Shown here one piece after another: positions 46,462 to 55,825 of a DNA stretch of 64,000 bases (its first letter is position 1; the number at the start of each line of letters is the position of its first letter). Source of the stretch: Xenococcaceae cyanobacterium MO_167.B27 (lineage in GTDB: Bacteria; Cyanobacteriota; Cyanobacteriia; Cyanobacteriales; Xenococcaceae); the NCBI GenBank assembly GCA_030065935.1, contig JASJCP010000024.1:1-64000 (forward strand), in the 5' to 3' direction. Below the pieces are notes generated by a model. It saw only the letters and a program-made list of their open reading frames with translations. It searched no databases and had not been told where the DNA came from. Position numbers and translations under genes: made by a program.

Positions 46462-48780
46462 TTGATAACTCCAAACTATAAACTCCCAATTCCTAACTTA
46501 CCTCTAATTAAATTAATACTGCTCAATGGGATTTTACTGCTTTTGGTAGGGGGTTCTAATGCACCAATCTATCGAGAACTCAAACCCCAAGCTTTGGATG
46601 GCAATATTAGTTTGACTCTGCGTCATGGAGTTTGGAAACTCTGGGAAGAAAAGCCGATCTATCAGGATATGACTCTAGATTTGATCTGTAATAATGGTCA
46701 ATGTGATTCGGAAATCTGGGGTTACGCGCCTCGTTTTAACAAAGATGTGGAACATCAAGGGGAAATAGTAGTTAAGCAGACGGAAAGAGCTTGGAAATTG
46801 CAAGTTAAGCTCAAGGTTCAATCTCATCCTGGTAATCCTCTATTAGAAGAAGCTCATTATAACTTGGAGATTATTCCCCACAAAGGTAACTTGATTGGTA
46901 GTTACGTCGGAAACTATCAACAACGTAAACTAGTAGGGAAGGTTACAGGAAATAAAAGTAAACTGCAATCTGCAACTATAGCTAATCATCAACCGATTCA
47001 ACCTCAAGAACATCCCCGTCTGATTTTTCGGAAGCAGGAACTTCCTTTATTAAGAGAAAAAGCCCAGACTCCTTATGGTAAAGCGATTATCTCACGCTTA
47101 GAAAAGGCTCTTGAAGCAAAAATTTATTATGAAGCTTATGTCCCTAATGGAGGTTATCACGCAACAGGACATTGTTTTCTTTCTCTTCTAAGAAATGACC
47201 CCAAATCAGCAGCAACAGCTTGGGAAATTGTCGAACAATCTTTGGCGCAACCAGGAAGAAGATTTTTAGAACACGCTCCTATTGTGGCAGGAGTTGCAAT
47301 GGCTTATGACCTTTGTTATAACGCTTGGGATGAAACTCAACGCAGTAAGATAACTCGCTGGTTAGGAAATCAGGCGGTTAAGCTAACTAAAGGAGATACT
47401 CCAAAAAGAGGCTGGAATAATAATCCTTGGAGTAATTGGTATGCTAGAGCTAGAGGGGCATCGGGATTAGCAGCTTTGGCTATTCTCTATGAACCAGAAG
47501 AGTATTTACCTAACAATAAATTTTTTACTAGTCCAGAAGAAGCTTGGCGGTTAACTAGAATTTCAGAAAGAGGTGTAGTTCGCTATCTGAATTGGGCTAT
47601 CGGCGATCGCGCTTTTGGTACGGAAGGAGATTTATATACTACTGAACCTTGGGTATTAACCATCATGCCTTTTATCCAAGCTTATCGCAATGTGATGGGG
47701 GTGGATTTAGCTCCCGATAAGACTCAGTGGATGTTACCGAGTTATATCTTGCGTTCAGTAGAAACTGATACGGGAGTTGCTTATGGTAAGGTGGGAACTG
47801 ATGGAGTATTTGCTGCTCCTAGTTACGGCAGACATCGTTTAAAAACTAATTATTCTCTATTTGCTGTGGGTTTACCTATTGTTCCTGATGAATTTTTGCC
47901 AGGAGTGATGGAATTTTATGACCGTAACTTAGGCTTAAATGGCGATCGCAATTTTGGCATTGGTCAACTTTTACCCTATGAAGCAATTTTCGCCCTCTTT
48001 GGTTATCAAGATGATGTGAAATTGCAAAATCCTGAAGCAATCTGGGGCAAAGTTTTAATAGACAGTCAAAAAGGTTTTTACTCCTTTCGCAATCAGTGGC
48101 AAGATAGCAATGATATTATTGCTAGTATTTATCTCAAAAAGCAGCATCTTGGAGGTTCTTGGTCATTTCCCGATGCTGGTAGCTTTCGGATTTGGGGTTT
48201 AGGAGAACAATGGGCGATCGCAGGAAAGAGTGAGGCAAAACCAGAGCATGAAAATATCGTAGTTACTCCAGATTCTAACAACAAAGGCAGCAAACAAGTC
48301 TATGAAAAGATTGCTTCTGATGGCTCGGGAATTGTCACCATGATTCAGGGTAAATGGCTACGCTCTTTCGCTGTGGATTATAGTAAGGCTTCGGGAACAC
48401 CAGGGTTATTTGCTGTAGTAGATCGCTTCAATCTCACACAAGAACAAGATTTTCAACCTAAAACCTGGGTGTTAAATGTTTCTGGCGCAGTAACAATTCA
48501 AGATTCTAGTTTTACAATTACCTCCCCTTCTGGTGCAACCCTAAAAGGTACATTTATCTCTCCTAAAGGAGTGCAAATATCTTATACCAAAACAGAAACA
48601 GGTGGTTTAATTAGTGCAGTAGGAATCAATGATTTTTTTGTCGTTATGAGTTTACAACAAGGAGCAATCCCTCAAGTGTCCGTTGAAGGTAGCGGTTTAG
48701 GTGCGATCGCAACAGTCGGAAATCAAAAGATTGCTTTTGATGGTAGTAAGATAATTTTGGGGGAATTTCCTCAGCCGTGA
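46462..48780 (+). CDS. Exported heparinase II/III-like protein
   Basis: A 772-residue protein with a hydrophobic N-terminal segment (LPLIKLILLNGILLLLVGGS), suggesting export. Residues 190-470 look like an (alpha/alpha)n-toroid (HPRLIFRKQELPLLREKA, MAYDLCYNAWDETQRSKIT, NNPWSNWYARARGASGLAAL) and the last 250 like a beta-sandwich (SFRIWGLGEQWAIAGK, GSGIVTMIQGKWLRSFAVDY). This is the layout of polysaccharide lyases of the heparinase II/III and alginate-lyase type. Substrate is unknown. The only usable start is TTG 46462, without a good ribosome site, so the true N-terminus is unsure. The stop codon overlaps the possible element end at 48778. Confidence 0.7.
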   Translation: MITPNYKLPIPNLPLIKLILLNGILLLLVGGSNAPIYRELKPQALDGNISLTLRHGVWKLWEEKPIYQDMTLDLICNNGQCDSEIWGYAPRFNKDVEHQGEIVVKQTERAWKLQVKLKVQSHPGNPLLEEAHYNLEIIPHKGNLIGSYVGNYQQRKLVGKVTGNKSKLQSATIANHQPIQPQEHPRLIFRKQELPLLREKAQTPYGKAIISRLEKALEAKIYYEAYVPNGGYHATGHCFLSLLRNDPKSAATAWEIVEQSLAQPGRRFLEHAPIVAGVAMAYDLCYNAWDETQRSKITRWLGNQAVKLTKGDTPKRGWNNNPWSNWYARARGASGLAALAILYEPEEYLPNNKFFTSPEEAWRLTRISERGVVRYLNWAIGDRAFGTEGDLYTTEPWVLTIMPFIQAYRNVMGVDLAPDKTQWMLPSYILRSVETDTGVAYGKVGTDGVFAAPSYGRHRLKTNYSLFAVGLPIVPDEFLPGVMEFYDRNLGLNGDRNFGIGQLLPYEAIFALFGYQDDVKLQNPEAIWGKVLIDSQKGFYSFRNQWQDSNDIIASIYLKKQHLGGSWSFPDAGSFRIWGLGEQWAIAGKSEAKPEHENIVVTPDSNNKGSKQVYEKIASDGSGIVTMIQGKWLRSFAVDYSKASGTPGLFAVVDRFNLTQEQDFQPKTWVLNVSGAVTIQDSSFTITSPSGATLKGTFISPKGVQISYTKTETGGLISAVGINDFFVVMSLQQGAIPQVSVEGSGLGAIATVGNQKIAFDGSKIILGEFPQP

Positions 48781-49240
48781 CATCCTCTCTCGGTAAACCG
48801 AGAGCTTCCCAACGTCGCCGTTAGGCATTCGAAGCCCTATGCCACGCCAGTCGCTCATGGGGGAAACCCCCAAGACCGCGCTGGCTTACTTATCTAGAAA
48901 CACAGCAGCTACCATGAATCCCCGACAGTACGACTTTACAGGCAATTTCTTTCCCCGTGAGTCCCACGGTACTAACGTATTCGAGAATACTCATACTCCT
49001 TTGTACGTTTGGAATTTTACCGACACAACTTCTGTGTCTAACCCATTTCCAAGTTGTCAAGGTGCGTTGCTTTGTGCCAATTTACAGCAATTTTTAGCTA
49101 GATTTCTGGCACTCGAAAGTATTATACAAAGGCTGAACCCCTTGGTATATAAAGATTATGTGTCTAAATTGTTAAGTTATCGCTCTGTAAATTCATCCCT
49201 TCAGTAAACAGAGGGACTTCTTTGGACAAGAAGTTAAACC
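48778..49240 (-). mobile_element. Possible non-autonomous IS605-type element or remnant
   Basis: Read on the minus strand it ends with a perfect hairpin CTCTCGGT-TT-ACCGAGAG (48787-48804) followed by GAGGATGTCA, the same end as at 102-111. Inside lies an imperfect palindrome from GCCAGTCGC (48847) to GCGCTGGC (48885) around GGGGGAAACCCCC. There is no intact transposase; a 122-codon plus-strand frame (48839-49207) has no recognisable features. It may be a decayed or cargo-less IS200/IS605-type element, but boundaries are guesses. Confidence 0.35.
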
Positions 49241-49245
49241 AATAA

Positions 49246-49479
49246 ATGTTTAATGATAAATGTTATAAAATTGTGTATTGGATCACACTTAAAACCACCA
49301 AAGCTCGCTGGGAAGCAGAACTGATGCAACAAATATTAGCAGCCCACGATATTCCCAGTCGTGTCCTAGACATTGGAGTAGGTGTTTACTTTGGACAGAG
49401 TAGTCAATCCGCTTTGCAAGTACTAAAACAAGACTTATGGACAGCTTTACTACTCCTTAGTTCTCCTGAAGAAGATTAA
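49246..49479 (+). CDS. Conserved small protein upstream of accD
   Basis: 77 residues. From WITLKTTKARWEAELMQQIL on it matches a small cyanobacterial family of DUF2007-like type (AAHDIPSRVLDIGVGVYFGQ and SALQVLKQDLWTALLLL). The first dozen residues (MFNDKCYKIVY) look extraneous; the normal start is probably near WITL, and the preceding repeat element may have replaced it, leaving ATG 49246 or GTG 49273 as start. It ends 38 bases before accD and is probably co-transcribed. Function unknown. Confidence 0.65.
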   Translation: MFNDKCYKIVYWITLKTTKARWEAELMQQILAAHDIPSRVLDIGVGVYFGQSSQSALQVLKQDLWTALLLLSSPEED

Positions 49480-49517
49480 TTAAAGACGTTAACAGAAAAT
49501 TATAAAGATAAATTAAT

Positions 49518-50432
49518 ATGTCCACCTTATTTGACTGGTTTGCTAATCTGAGAAAAACTGAACCTGCAATTCAAAAGCAGCAAGAACGAGAAATTGCTGA
49601 TGGACTATGGTCAAAATGTCAAGCTTGTGGTTCATTATCCTATACTAAAGACCTCAAAGCTAATCAGCTAGTTTGTCCTGACTGTGGTCATCATGCTCGG
49701 GTTGATAGTGACGAAAGAATTGCACAATTAATCGATCCTAACACTTGGAAAGCGATCGCTACAGACATCCAACCTACAGATCCTTTAGAATTTCGCGATC
49801 GCAAAGCTTACCGCGATCGTCTCAAAGACTATCAAAGCAAAACAGGTTTAACTGATGCGGTAGTTGCCGGAACAGGTTTGTTAGATGGTTTACCTGTGGC
49901 TCTAGGAGTTATGGACTTCCGTTTTATGGGCGGTAGTATGGGTTCTGTGGTAGGAGAGAGACTCTGTCGTCTCATTGAACACGCCACTAGTGAAAAACTA
50001 CCTGTAATCATTATTTGCGCTTCTGGTGGTGCCAGAATGCAGGAAGGAATGCTAAGTCTCATGCAGATGGCAAAAATTTCTGGTGCGCTGCATCATCATC
50101 AAGCAAATAGACTGCTATATATTCCAGTACTAACTCACCCTACTACGGGAGGAGTCACCGCTAGCTTTGCCATGTTAGGAGACATTATTTTAGCTGAACC
50201 CAAAGCTACCATCGGTTTTGCAGGAAGAAGAGTTATTGAACAAACTTTACGCGAAAAACTCCCCGAAGGCTTCCAAACTTCAGAATATTTATTACAGCAT
50301 GGTTTTGTGGATGAGATTGTCCCCCGTACTCAACTTAAGAAAACTCTAGCCCAATTGATTAGTATGCATCAGCCTTTTCATCATCTCATGTCACCTCTGA
50401 AAATGGAGACAGTTGTTGAACCAGAACAATAG
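49518..50432 (+). CDS. accD: Acetyl-CoA carboxylase carboxyltransferase subunit beta
   Basis: AccD with AccA transfers the carboxyl group from carboxybiotin to acetyl-CoA, forming malonyl-CoA for fatty acid synthesis. The 304-residue protein has the N-terminal zinc ribbon (Cys34, Cys37, Cys53, Cys56: CQACG...CPDCG), the CoA-binding and oxyanion segments ([55 protein letters not shown]) and [20 protein letters not shown]. Complete. It follows the small DUF2007-like gene by 38 bases. acpP and fabF of the same pathway lie at 57998-59587. Confidence 0.97.
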   Translation: MSTLFDWFANLRKTEPAIQKQQEREIADGLWSKCQACGSLSYTKDLKANQLVCPDCGHHARVDSDERIAQLIDPNTWKAIATDIQPTDPLEFRDRKAYRDRLKDYQSKTGLTDAVVAGTGLLDGLPVALGVMDFRFMGGSMGSVVGERLCRLIEHATSEKLPVIIICASGGARMQEGMLSLMQMAKISGALHHHQANRLLYIPVLTHPTTGGVTASFAMLGDIILAEPKATIGFAGRRVIEQTLREKLPEGFQTSEYLLQHGFVDEIVPRTQLKKTLAQLISMHQPFHHLMSPLKMETVVEPEQ

Positions 50433-50712
50433 TGGCTGGTCAACTTGTCATATCATTTCTATTTAATTTCCTACATAAGGGTGAGGAGGGATAGAAGGGA
50501 GACTCCTCCCGTCAGGTCAGAGGGAAGAGGGAAATTACGCTCTTACTAAATACTAATTACTAATCCTATATAAAAATTAGAAAGAGCGAAATTATTATCG
50601 GTCAGGGGGATTGATTGTTATTACTTATTACTTACTACTTGCTACTTGCTACTTTCTTCTGAGTCCTTCATCCTGATTACTGATTACTGATTACTCTTAA
50701 CGCGAATTGTAT
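50433..50712. other. Spacer with short direct repeats
   Basis: Contains TTACTTATTACTTACTACTT (50620-50639), ACTTGCTACTTGCTACTT and three TACTGAT units (about 50676-50695). These resemble the arrays at 38406-38437 and 26461-26500. No gene seen. Confidence 0.5.
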
Positions 50713-51567
50713 ATGAGAAAATGGTGGCTGTTAATAGTCTTGGGATGGGTAATTGTAGCTCTAATTCACAAGTTTACTTTTGTTGCTGCGTCTCAAACAG
50801 AAATCAACTATCAAGTTTATCAGCAACCCAACAGTATTGTTCATGTGGTCACTATTTCCTCAGATAGTAATTATGTGATTGCTCCTGAAATAGCACCAGC
50901 AGGAACTTTAACTACTTTAGAGAGTTTTGTTACAGAACATAACGCGATCGCAGCCATTAATGGTGGTTACTTTGACCCTAACAATACCAAAACTACATCT
51001 TATATTACTCAGCAAGGAAATTTAGTAGCCGATCCTCGCATCAACGAAAGATTAATCGACAATCCCAATCTTAAAGTTTATCTGGGTAAAATCTTGAATC
51101 GTGGAGAATTTAGGAGTTACACTTGCGAAAATAGCAATTATTACGATATTACCTTTCATTACGCTCCTATTCCTCCCAATTGCAAACTACAGAATTCTCT
51201 TGGTGCTGGACCCCAAATCTTACCGCAAGATACTTCAATAGCAGAAGGCTTTGTAGCTTACAATGATGATGGTAAAGTGATTCGCAATGCCATCGGGACA
51301 ACTTCTCCAAATGCTAGAAGCGCGATCGCCATTACTGAGAAAGGGGATATTATTTTAGCGATGGTGGCTCAATCTCCTGGTAAATTAGGAATGTCTCTAG
51401 CAGATTTAGCCCAATTCCTGTCTAATCTAGGAGCAGTAAAAGCCATGAATCTCGATGGGGGAAGTTCCTCAGCTTTACATTATCAAGGAACAACTTTTTA
51501 CGGCAAACTAGACCGAGAAGGTCAACCTATAGTGCGTTCTCTAAAATCAGTATTATTAGTACATTAA
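50713..51567 (+). CDS. Phosphodiester glycosidase (NAGPA-domain) family protein
   Basis: 284 residues with an N-terminal signal or anchor (RKWWLLIVLGWVIVALIHKF). The domain is the NAGPA/DUF2233 type, named after the enzyme that uncovers mannose-6-phosphate: NAIAAINGGYFDPNN, SLGAGPQILPQD, PNARSAIAITEKGDIILAMV, and the conserved AMNLDGGSSSALHYQG. Bacterial members act outside the cytoplasm on phosphodiester-linked sugars or envelope polymers; the substrate here is unknown. ATG 50713 is preferred over TTG 50707. Stands alone between repeat arrays and tRNA-Pro. Confidence 0.88.
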   Translation: MRKWWLLIVLGWVIVALIHKFTFVAASQTEINYQVYQQPNSIVHVVTISSDSNYVIAPEIAPAGTLTTLESFVTEHNAIAAINGGYFDPNNTKTTSYITQQGNLVADPRINERLIDNPNLKVYLGKILNRGEFRSYTCENSNYYDITFHYAPIPPNCKLQNSLGAGPQILPQDTSIAEGFVAYNDDGKVIRNAIGTTSPNARSAIAITEKGDIILAMVAQSPGKLGMSLADLAQFLSNLGAVKAMNLDGGSSSALHYQGTTFYGKLDREGQPIVRSLKSVLLVH

Positions 51568-51629
51568 AAGTAAAAAGAGCCACAGGTTAACAAATTCAGC
51601 ATTAATATTTTTACTGTACAAATCAAGAG

Positions 51630-51703
51630 TCGGGATGACAGGATTTGAACCTGCGACCTCCGCTTCCCGAAAGCGATGCGCTACCAAGCTGCGCTACATC
51701 CCG
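51630..51703 (-). tRNA. tRNA-Pro (anticodon CGG)
   Basis: Read on the minus strand: acceptor CGGGATG pairs with CATCCCG, D-arm GCGCAGCTTGGTAGCGC, anticodon arm TCGCT-TTCGGGA-AGCGG with anticodon CGG and G37, T-arm with GGTTCAAATCC, discriminator A. CCA is not encoded. It lies antisense to its neighbours, 40 bases before lipA. Confidence 0.95.
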
Positions 51704-51743
51704 TAATCAAGACCTATAGTAGCATATACCCCATAGGAGAAAA

Positions 51744-52694
51744 ATGGCTTTCTTCCTTTCTAATAGAATAAGAAAGGTAACTAGTAATGTATATTGGAGT
51801 AATTACGGAGTGGTAGTTAAGCCTGATTGGTTACGAGTCAAAGCACCACAATGGCAGCGTGTTGGTAGTGTCAAAGAAATCTTAAGAGATTTAAACTTAA
51901 ACACAGTTTGCGAAGAAGCTTCTTGTCCCAACATTGGAGAATGCTTTAATGTAGGTACAGCTACTTTCCTCATTATGGGGCCTGCTTGTACTCGTGCTTG
52001 TCCTTATTGTGATATTGATTTTGAAAAAAAACCTCAAGCTCTAGATCCTAGTGAACCAGTAAGACTAGGAAAAGCAGTAAAAAGACTTCGAATAAATCAT
52101 GTGGTTATAACTTCTGTTAATCGGGATGATTTAGCTGATGGCGGTGCTAGTCAATTTGTTCGTTGTATTGAAGAAGTAAGAGCGCTCTCTCCCGATACGA
52201 CCATTGAAGTTTTAATTCCTGACTTGTGTGGTAATTGGGAAGCTTTGAAAATTATCCTTCAAGCTGAACCAGAAGTTCTCAACCATAACACAGAAACTAT
52301 ACCTCGTCTTTATCGTAAAGTACGTCCTCAAGGAGATTATCAGCGATCGCTAAAATTGCTTCAAAAAACTAGAGAGTTAGCACCTTGGACTTATACTAAA
52401 TCAGGTATTATGGTTGGCTTGGGAGAGACAGATGCAGAAGTCAAAGCTGTAATGCAAGATTTACGGAATACAGACTGTGATATTTTAACCATCGGACAGT
52501 ATTTGCAACCTTCTCAAAAGCATTTAGGAGTAAAAGAGTTTATTACTCCCGAACAATTTAAAGCTTGGCAAACTTTTGGGGAGTCTCTAGGGTTTTTACA
52601 AGTTGTTTCTACTCCTTTAACCCGTAGTTCTTATCACGCAGAACAAGTTAGGGAACTGATGAAATCTCATCCTCGAACCAAATCTGAATTTTAG
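51744..52694 (+). CDS. lipA: Lipoyl synthase
   Basis: A radical-SAM enzyme that inserts two sulfurs into octanoyl groups to make lipoate. The 316-residue protein has the auxiliary cluster motif ([12 protein letters not shown]), the SAM cluster motif ([12 protein letters not shown]), [16 protein letters not shown] and the C-terminal RSSYHAEQ supplying the last ligand. ATG 51744 follows AGGAG by five bases, so I keep it although it adds about 22 residues before the usual [12 protein letters not shown] start; a GTG at 51810 is the alternative. The last 80 bases of the gene and its downstream flank are repeated at 52880-52968. Confidence 0.95.
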   Translation: MAFFLSNRIRKVTSNVYWSNYGVVVKPDWLRVKAPQWQRVGSVKEILRDLNLNTVCEEASCPNIGECFNVGTATFLIMGPACTRACPYCDIDFEKKPQALDPSEPVRLGKAVKRLRINHVVITSVNRDDLADGGASQFVRCIEEVRALSPDTTIEVLIPDLCGNWEALKIILQAEPEVLNHNTETIPRLYRKVRPQGDYQRSLKLLQKTRELAPWTYTKSGIMVGLGETDAEVKAVMQDLRNTDCDILTIGQYLQPSQKHLGVKEFITPEQFKAWQTFGESLGFLQVVSTPLTRSSYHAEQVRELMKSHPRTKSEF

Positions 52695-52968
52695 AGTCAT
52701 TTTCTCACTACAACTGTTACTTATTGCCATTAATTTCAGTAATTTTGGGGACGCACATCAGTCCAAGGTACTCCGCCGTCCAACGGCGAAGCCTGCTTGG
52801 ACTTCATAAATGTGCGGATTTTTTTGAATAAAAAAAGACTATTAGCTATAGTTATTATCACGCATAACCAGTGAGAAAACTCATAAACTCTCATCCTCAA
52901 ACCAAATCTGAATTTTAGAGTCATTTTCTCACTACAACTGTTACTTATTGCCATTAATTTCAGTAATG
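52662..52968 (+). repeat. Direct duplication of the lipA 3' end and flank
   Basis: 52662-52744 (end of lipA plus about 50 bases past the stop) recurs at 52881-52967 with only a few differences: both read TCTCATCCTC, CAAACCAAATCTGAATTTTAG (one base changed), then an identical stretch through TTATTGCCATTAATTTCAGT. The second copy keeps the stop codon but has no gene in front of it. Between the copies lies a hairpin-forming GTCCAACGGCG/GCTTGGAC repeat. Confidence 0.85.
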
Positions 52969-53312
52969 TTTCGTAAAAATATCCGTAAATATGCGGATTT
53001 TTTTTTAGCTAAAAAACTGATACTAATAAAAATAATCTTGAGAATAATAGAAGATACAAAAAATTATTTTCTTATTCGGGAACATTTTAACCTTATTGTC
53101 TTACTCTTGTGAAAAAATTACTATTAAAGGTTTTTTTCTTTCTGTATTGCATAAATATGTTTTTAGCAATACAATCCCTGAAACCCTTGCTAATTCTAGA
53201 CTGAAAAAATTTTTTTCAGAATGTTCTTTTTTTTGTCTGACTTGGGCAACCTAATCCTGAGAGGAGTGATTCCTCCCAATTTTCATACCGATTCGTCATT
53301 GAGAAATTACTT
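52969..53312. other. AT-rich leader region of sigC
   Basis: About 340 bases with long A/T runs and two near-identical ATGCGGATTTTTTT tracts (also 52811). It must hold the sigC promoter; CCTGAGAGGAGTGATTCCTCC (about 53252-53272) can form a short hairpin in the leader. No gene seen. Confidence 0.45.
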
Positions 53313-54566
53313 ATGTTAGCTAGCTCACTATACGTTGAAGCCAAAGAAAGCAATCGTTCACTTGATTATCAATTAGAAGATATAGAAGGAAATAACTATG
53401 GTTCTAATAAATTAACTGATGATTTAGTAGAACTTGACCTTGATTCTGTAGAAACAGACAATTCTTCTACAAGAAGAAGCCGTACTACGACAGATTTAGT
53501 TCGATTATATTTGCAAGAAATTGGTCGAGTTCCTCTATTAGAAAGAGATGAAGAAGTTTCCGAAGCTCAAAAAGTTCAACGTCATATCAATATATTAGAA
53601 AAACGGGCAGAAGCTGCGGAGAAAGGAGACGAAGTATTAGCAGAATTCGTAAAATTAATTAATGTTCACGATCGCCTAGTTACACAACTAAGTCATCGTC
53701 CTTCTCTGAGAAGATGGTCAAAAGCTGTCGGACTTGGTATTCCTCAACTCCAAGAAATTTTAGCAAGAGGAAAACAACGTTGGGCAGAATTAATTGAATG
53801 TGATGTCAAAAATTTAGAGAGGATTCAAAGAGATGGAATCCGTGCTAAAGAACACATGATCAAGGCGAATTTACGTCTTGTTGTATCTGTAGCGAAAAAG
53901 TATCAAAATCGTGGCTTAGAATTGCTAGACCTGATTCAAGAAGGGACTTTAGGTCTAGAAAGAGCCGTAGAAAAGTTCGATCCGACTAAAGGATATCGTT
54001 TTAGTACCTATGCTTATTGGTGGATTCGTCAAGGAATTACTAGAGCGATCGCAACTCAAAGTCGCACTATTCGCCTTCCCGTCCACATTACGGAAAAACT
54101 GAATAAGATCAAAAAAGCACAGCGTAAGATATCTCAAGAAAAAGGAAGAACTCCTCGTATTGAAGATTTGGCGCAAGAATTAGATATGACAGCATCCCAA
54201 ATTCGAGAAGTGTTGTTGCGTGTACCTCGTTCTGTTTCTTTAGAAATTAAGGTAGGTAAAGAAAAAGATACAGAATTGGGAGATTTATTAGAAACTGAAA
54301 GTGCTTCTCCTGAAGAAACTTTAATGCGAGAATCTTTGCAAAAAGACCTACAATATCTCTTATCAGAATTAACTACTCGCGAAAGAGAGGTCATTCAAAT
54401 GCGTTTTGGTTTTGGTGGAGAAAAACCCTTCTCTCTAGCGGAAATTGGTCGCTGTTTGGAATTATCTCGCGAAAGAGTTAGACAGATTGAAGCTAAAGCT
54501 TTACAAAAGTTAAGACAGCCTCGTCGCAGAAATATGATTCGAGATTATCTAGAGTCTATGAGTTAA
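53313..54566 (+). CDS. sigC: Group 2 RNA polymerase sigma factor SigC
   Basis: 417 residues with all sigma-70 regions except a full region 1.1. Seen: region 1.2 (TTDLVRLYLQEIGRVPLLER), region 2 (IKANLRLVVSVAKKYQNRGL, GYRFSTYAYWWIRQGITRAI), region 3 (RLPVHITEKLNKIKKAQRKI) and region 4 (TREREVIQMRFGFGG, LELSRERVRQIEAKALQKLR). Length and the long N-terminal extension fit SigC, a non-essential cyanobacterial sigma factor linked to stationary phase, carbon/nitrogen status and heat. Single gene with a long AT-rich leader. Confidence 0.9.
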   Translation: MLASSLYVEAKESNRSLDYQLEDIEGNNYGSNKLTDDLVELDLDSVETDNSSTRRSRTTTDLVRLYLQEIGRVPLLERDEEVSEAQKVQRHINILEKRAEAAEKGDEVLAEFVKLINVHDRLVTQLSHRPSLRRWSKAVGLGIPQLQEILARGKQRWAELIECDVKNLERIQRDGIRAKEHMIKANLRLVVSVAKKYQNRGLELLDLIQEGTLGLERAVEKFDPTKGYRFSTYAYWWIRQGITRAIATQSRTIRLPVHITEKLNKIKKAQRKISQEKGRTPRIEDLAQELDMTASQIREVLLRVPRSVSLEIKVGKEKDTELGDLLETESASPEETLMRESLQKDLQYLLSELTTREREVIQMRFGFGGEKPFSLAEIGRCLELSRERVRQIEAKALQKLRQPRRRNMIRDYLESMS

Positions 54567-54943
54567 AGAAGTTGAAAGCGATTAGCCATTAGCTGTTAGC
54601 TATAGAAGTAGTAGTCCAAAAAATCTACACATTGAATAAGTAGAAGACAGGAGACAGAATCCAGAATTCACAATTACTTCTGACTCCTGATTCCAAATCC
54701 TGTTGTCAAAACCAACTTATAATTTACAGGTTGAAACAGCAGTGCTATACAAACAAAGTCTGCCTACGCAGACTAAAATAATAAAGGGGATATGAGAATC
54801 GGATTTAGTATGAGTTCTGAATCTCGGCTCTTGAGAATGTAGTTAATTCTGCTTAGTTACTGATTCTTAACTTTTAAGTTAAAAACATTGATAATTTAAG
54901 CTAAGAAGGGAACAGCTAATCTACATGAGGGGTGATTTAGGAT
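54567..54943. other. Spacer with an AGTCTGC palindromic repeat
   Basis: Between convergent genes. AGTCTGC-CTAC-GCAGACT (54757-54774) is a perfect 7-bp stem hairpin of a type dispersed in cyanobacteria. Upstream is a patch of GACTCCTGATTCC-like sequence. No gene and no clear terminator with a T-run. Confidence 0.6.
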
Positions 54944-55750
54944 TTATTGCAAACTATCTAGAGTATTTCGGCGAGTATAAGGATTCCAAGTAGTAAGCTC
55001 TTGACTAGAATAAGATGCTAAAAGTTTAGCGCGATCGCTGTCTGTTAAACCTTTAACCATTGTAAAGTCTGCTCCTGCGATATTAACTAGATTGCTTAAA
55101 TCTGCTCCTGTTAAATCCGAGGCTCTTAAGTCTGCTCCTTTTAATTCTGCATTACTTAAACGAGCATTACGTAAAGAAGCACCAGTGAGGAAAGCTTTTT
55201 GTAAATTTGCTCCGCTTAAAGAGGTATTGTCCAAAATAGCTTCTGTTAAGTCTGCTCCACTCAGATACGCTCCTATTAATTTTGCTCCTCTCAGGTCAAC
55301 TTTTCGCAGATTTGCTGTGTTCAAATAAGCTCCGTTAAGTATTGCGCCAGGACCCACTGCGCCAGAACTCTGATAACGAAAAGTATCAGGAAAAATTGTC
55401 GTGGAGTCATAAACAGCAAGATTGAGCTTGACATCTTTGAGGTTTGCTCCTGTTAGATTCGCCCCCCGTAAATCTCCTCGATTAAGATATGCTCCTTCGA
55501 GGTTTGCTCCTGTTAGGTTCGCCCCTTGGAGGTTCACTCCTCTTAGATCGGCTTTTTGGAGATTAGCTCCTGTTAAATTTGCTTGAGCTAGATTCCCATT
55601 AGTCAAAGTCGCATCCCTAAGATTTACTTGTTCTAGATTTACTCCGACAATAGCGATCGCATATAAATCTAGTTTACTAAAATCTGCGCCAGCTAGACTT
55701 TCTCCCGATTGAACTTTATTTAAAATGTCTATAGTTTTTAAAGGGGACAT
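54944..55750 (-). CDS. Pentapeptide-repeat protein
   Basis: 268 residues: N-terminal helix (SPLKTIDILNKVQSGESLAG), then pentapeptide arrays about 25-120 (LAQANLTGANLQKADLRGVN) and 140-235, split by an insert (AVYDSTTIFPDTFRYQSSGA), and a short non-repeat tail. The insert with TIFPDTF recurs in many cyanobacterial pentapeptide proteins. A start further upstream (55804) is rejected because the tkt terminator lies inside that extension. No signal peptide; role unknown. It follows tkt on the same strand but past a strong terminator. Confidence 0.85.
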   Translation of the reverse strand: MSPLKTIDILNKVQSGESLAGADFSKLDLYAIAIVGVNLEQVNLRDATLTNGNLAQANLTGANLQKADLRGVNLQGANLTGANLEGAYLNRGDLRGANLTGANLKDVKLNLAVYDSTTIFPDTFRYQSSGAVGPGAILNGAYLNTANLRKVDLRGAKLIGAYLSGADLTEAILDNTSLSGANLQKAFLTGASLRNARLSNAELKGADLRASDLTGADLSNLVNIAGADFTMVKGLTDSDRAKLLASYSSQELTTWNPYTRRNTLDSLQ

Positions 55751-55764
55751 AACTTGAGATTTTA

Positions 55765-55794
55765 TAAAAAAGTCCTCCTGAAAGTAGAGGACTT
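55765..55794 (-). terminator. Rho-independent terminator of tkt
   Basis: On the minus strand AAGTCCTC, a nine-base loop, GAGGACTT, then a T-run. The 8-bp stem is perfect. It lies 32 bases after the tkt stop. Confidence 0.88.
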
Positions 55795-55825
55795 GATTGA
55801 TCAAAAATGAATAATTCTGGAAAAC

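Noticed and set aside
48839-49207. 122-codon plus-strand frame inside the possible element
   Set aside because: No domain, odd composition and it runs through a palindromic repeat. It is more likely chance coding in a repeat than a protein gene.
55751-55804. N-terminal extension of the pentapeptide protein at 54944
   Set aside because: It contains the tkt terminator hairpin and T-run.
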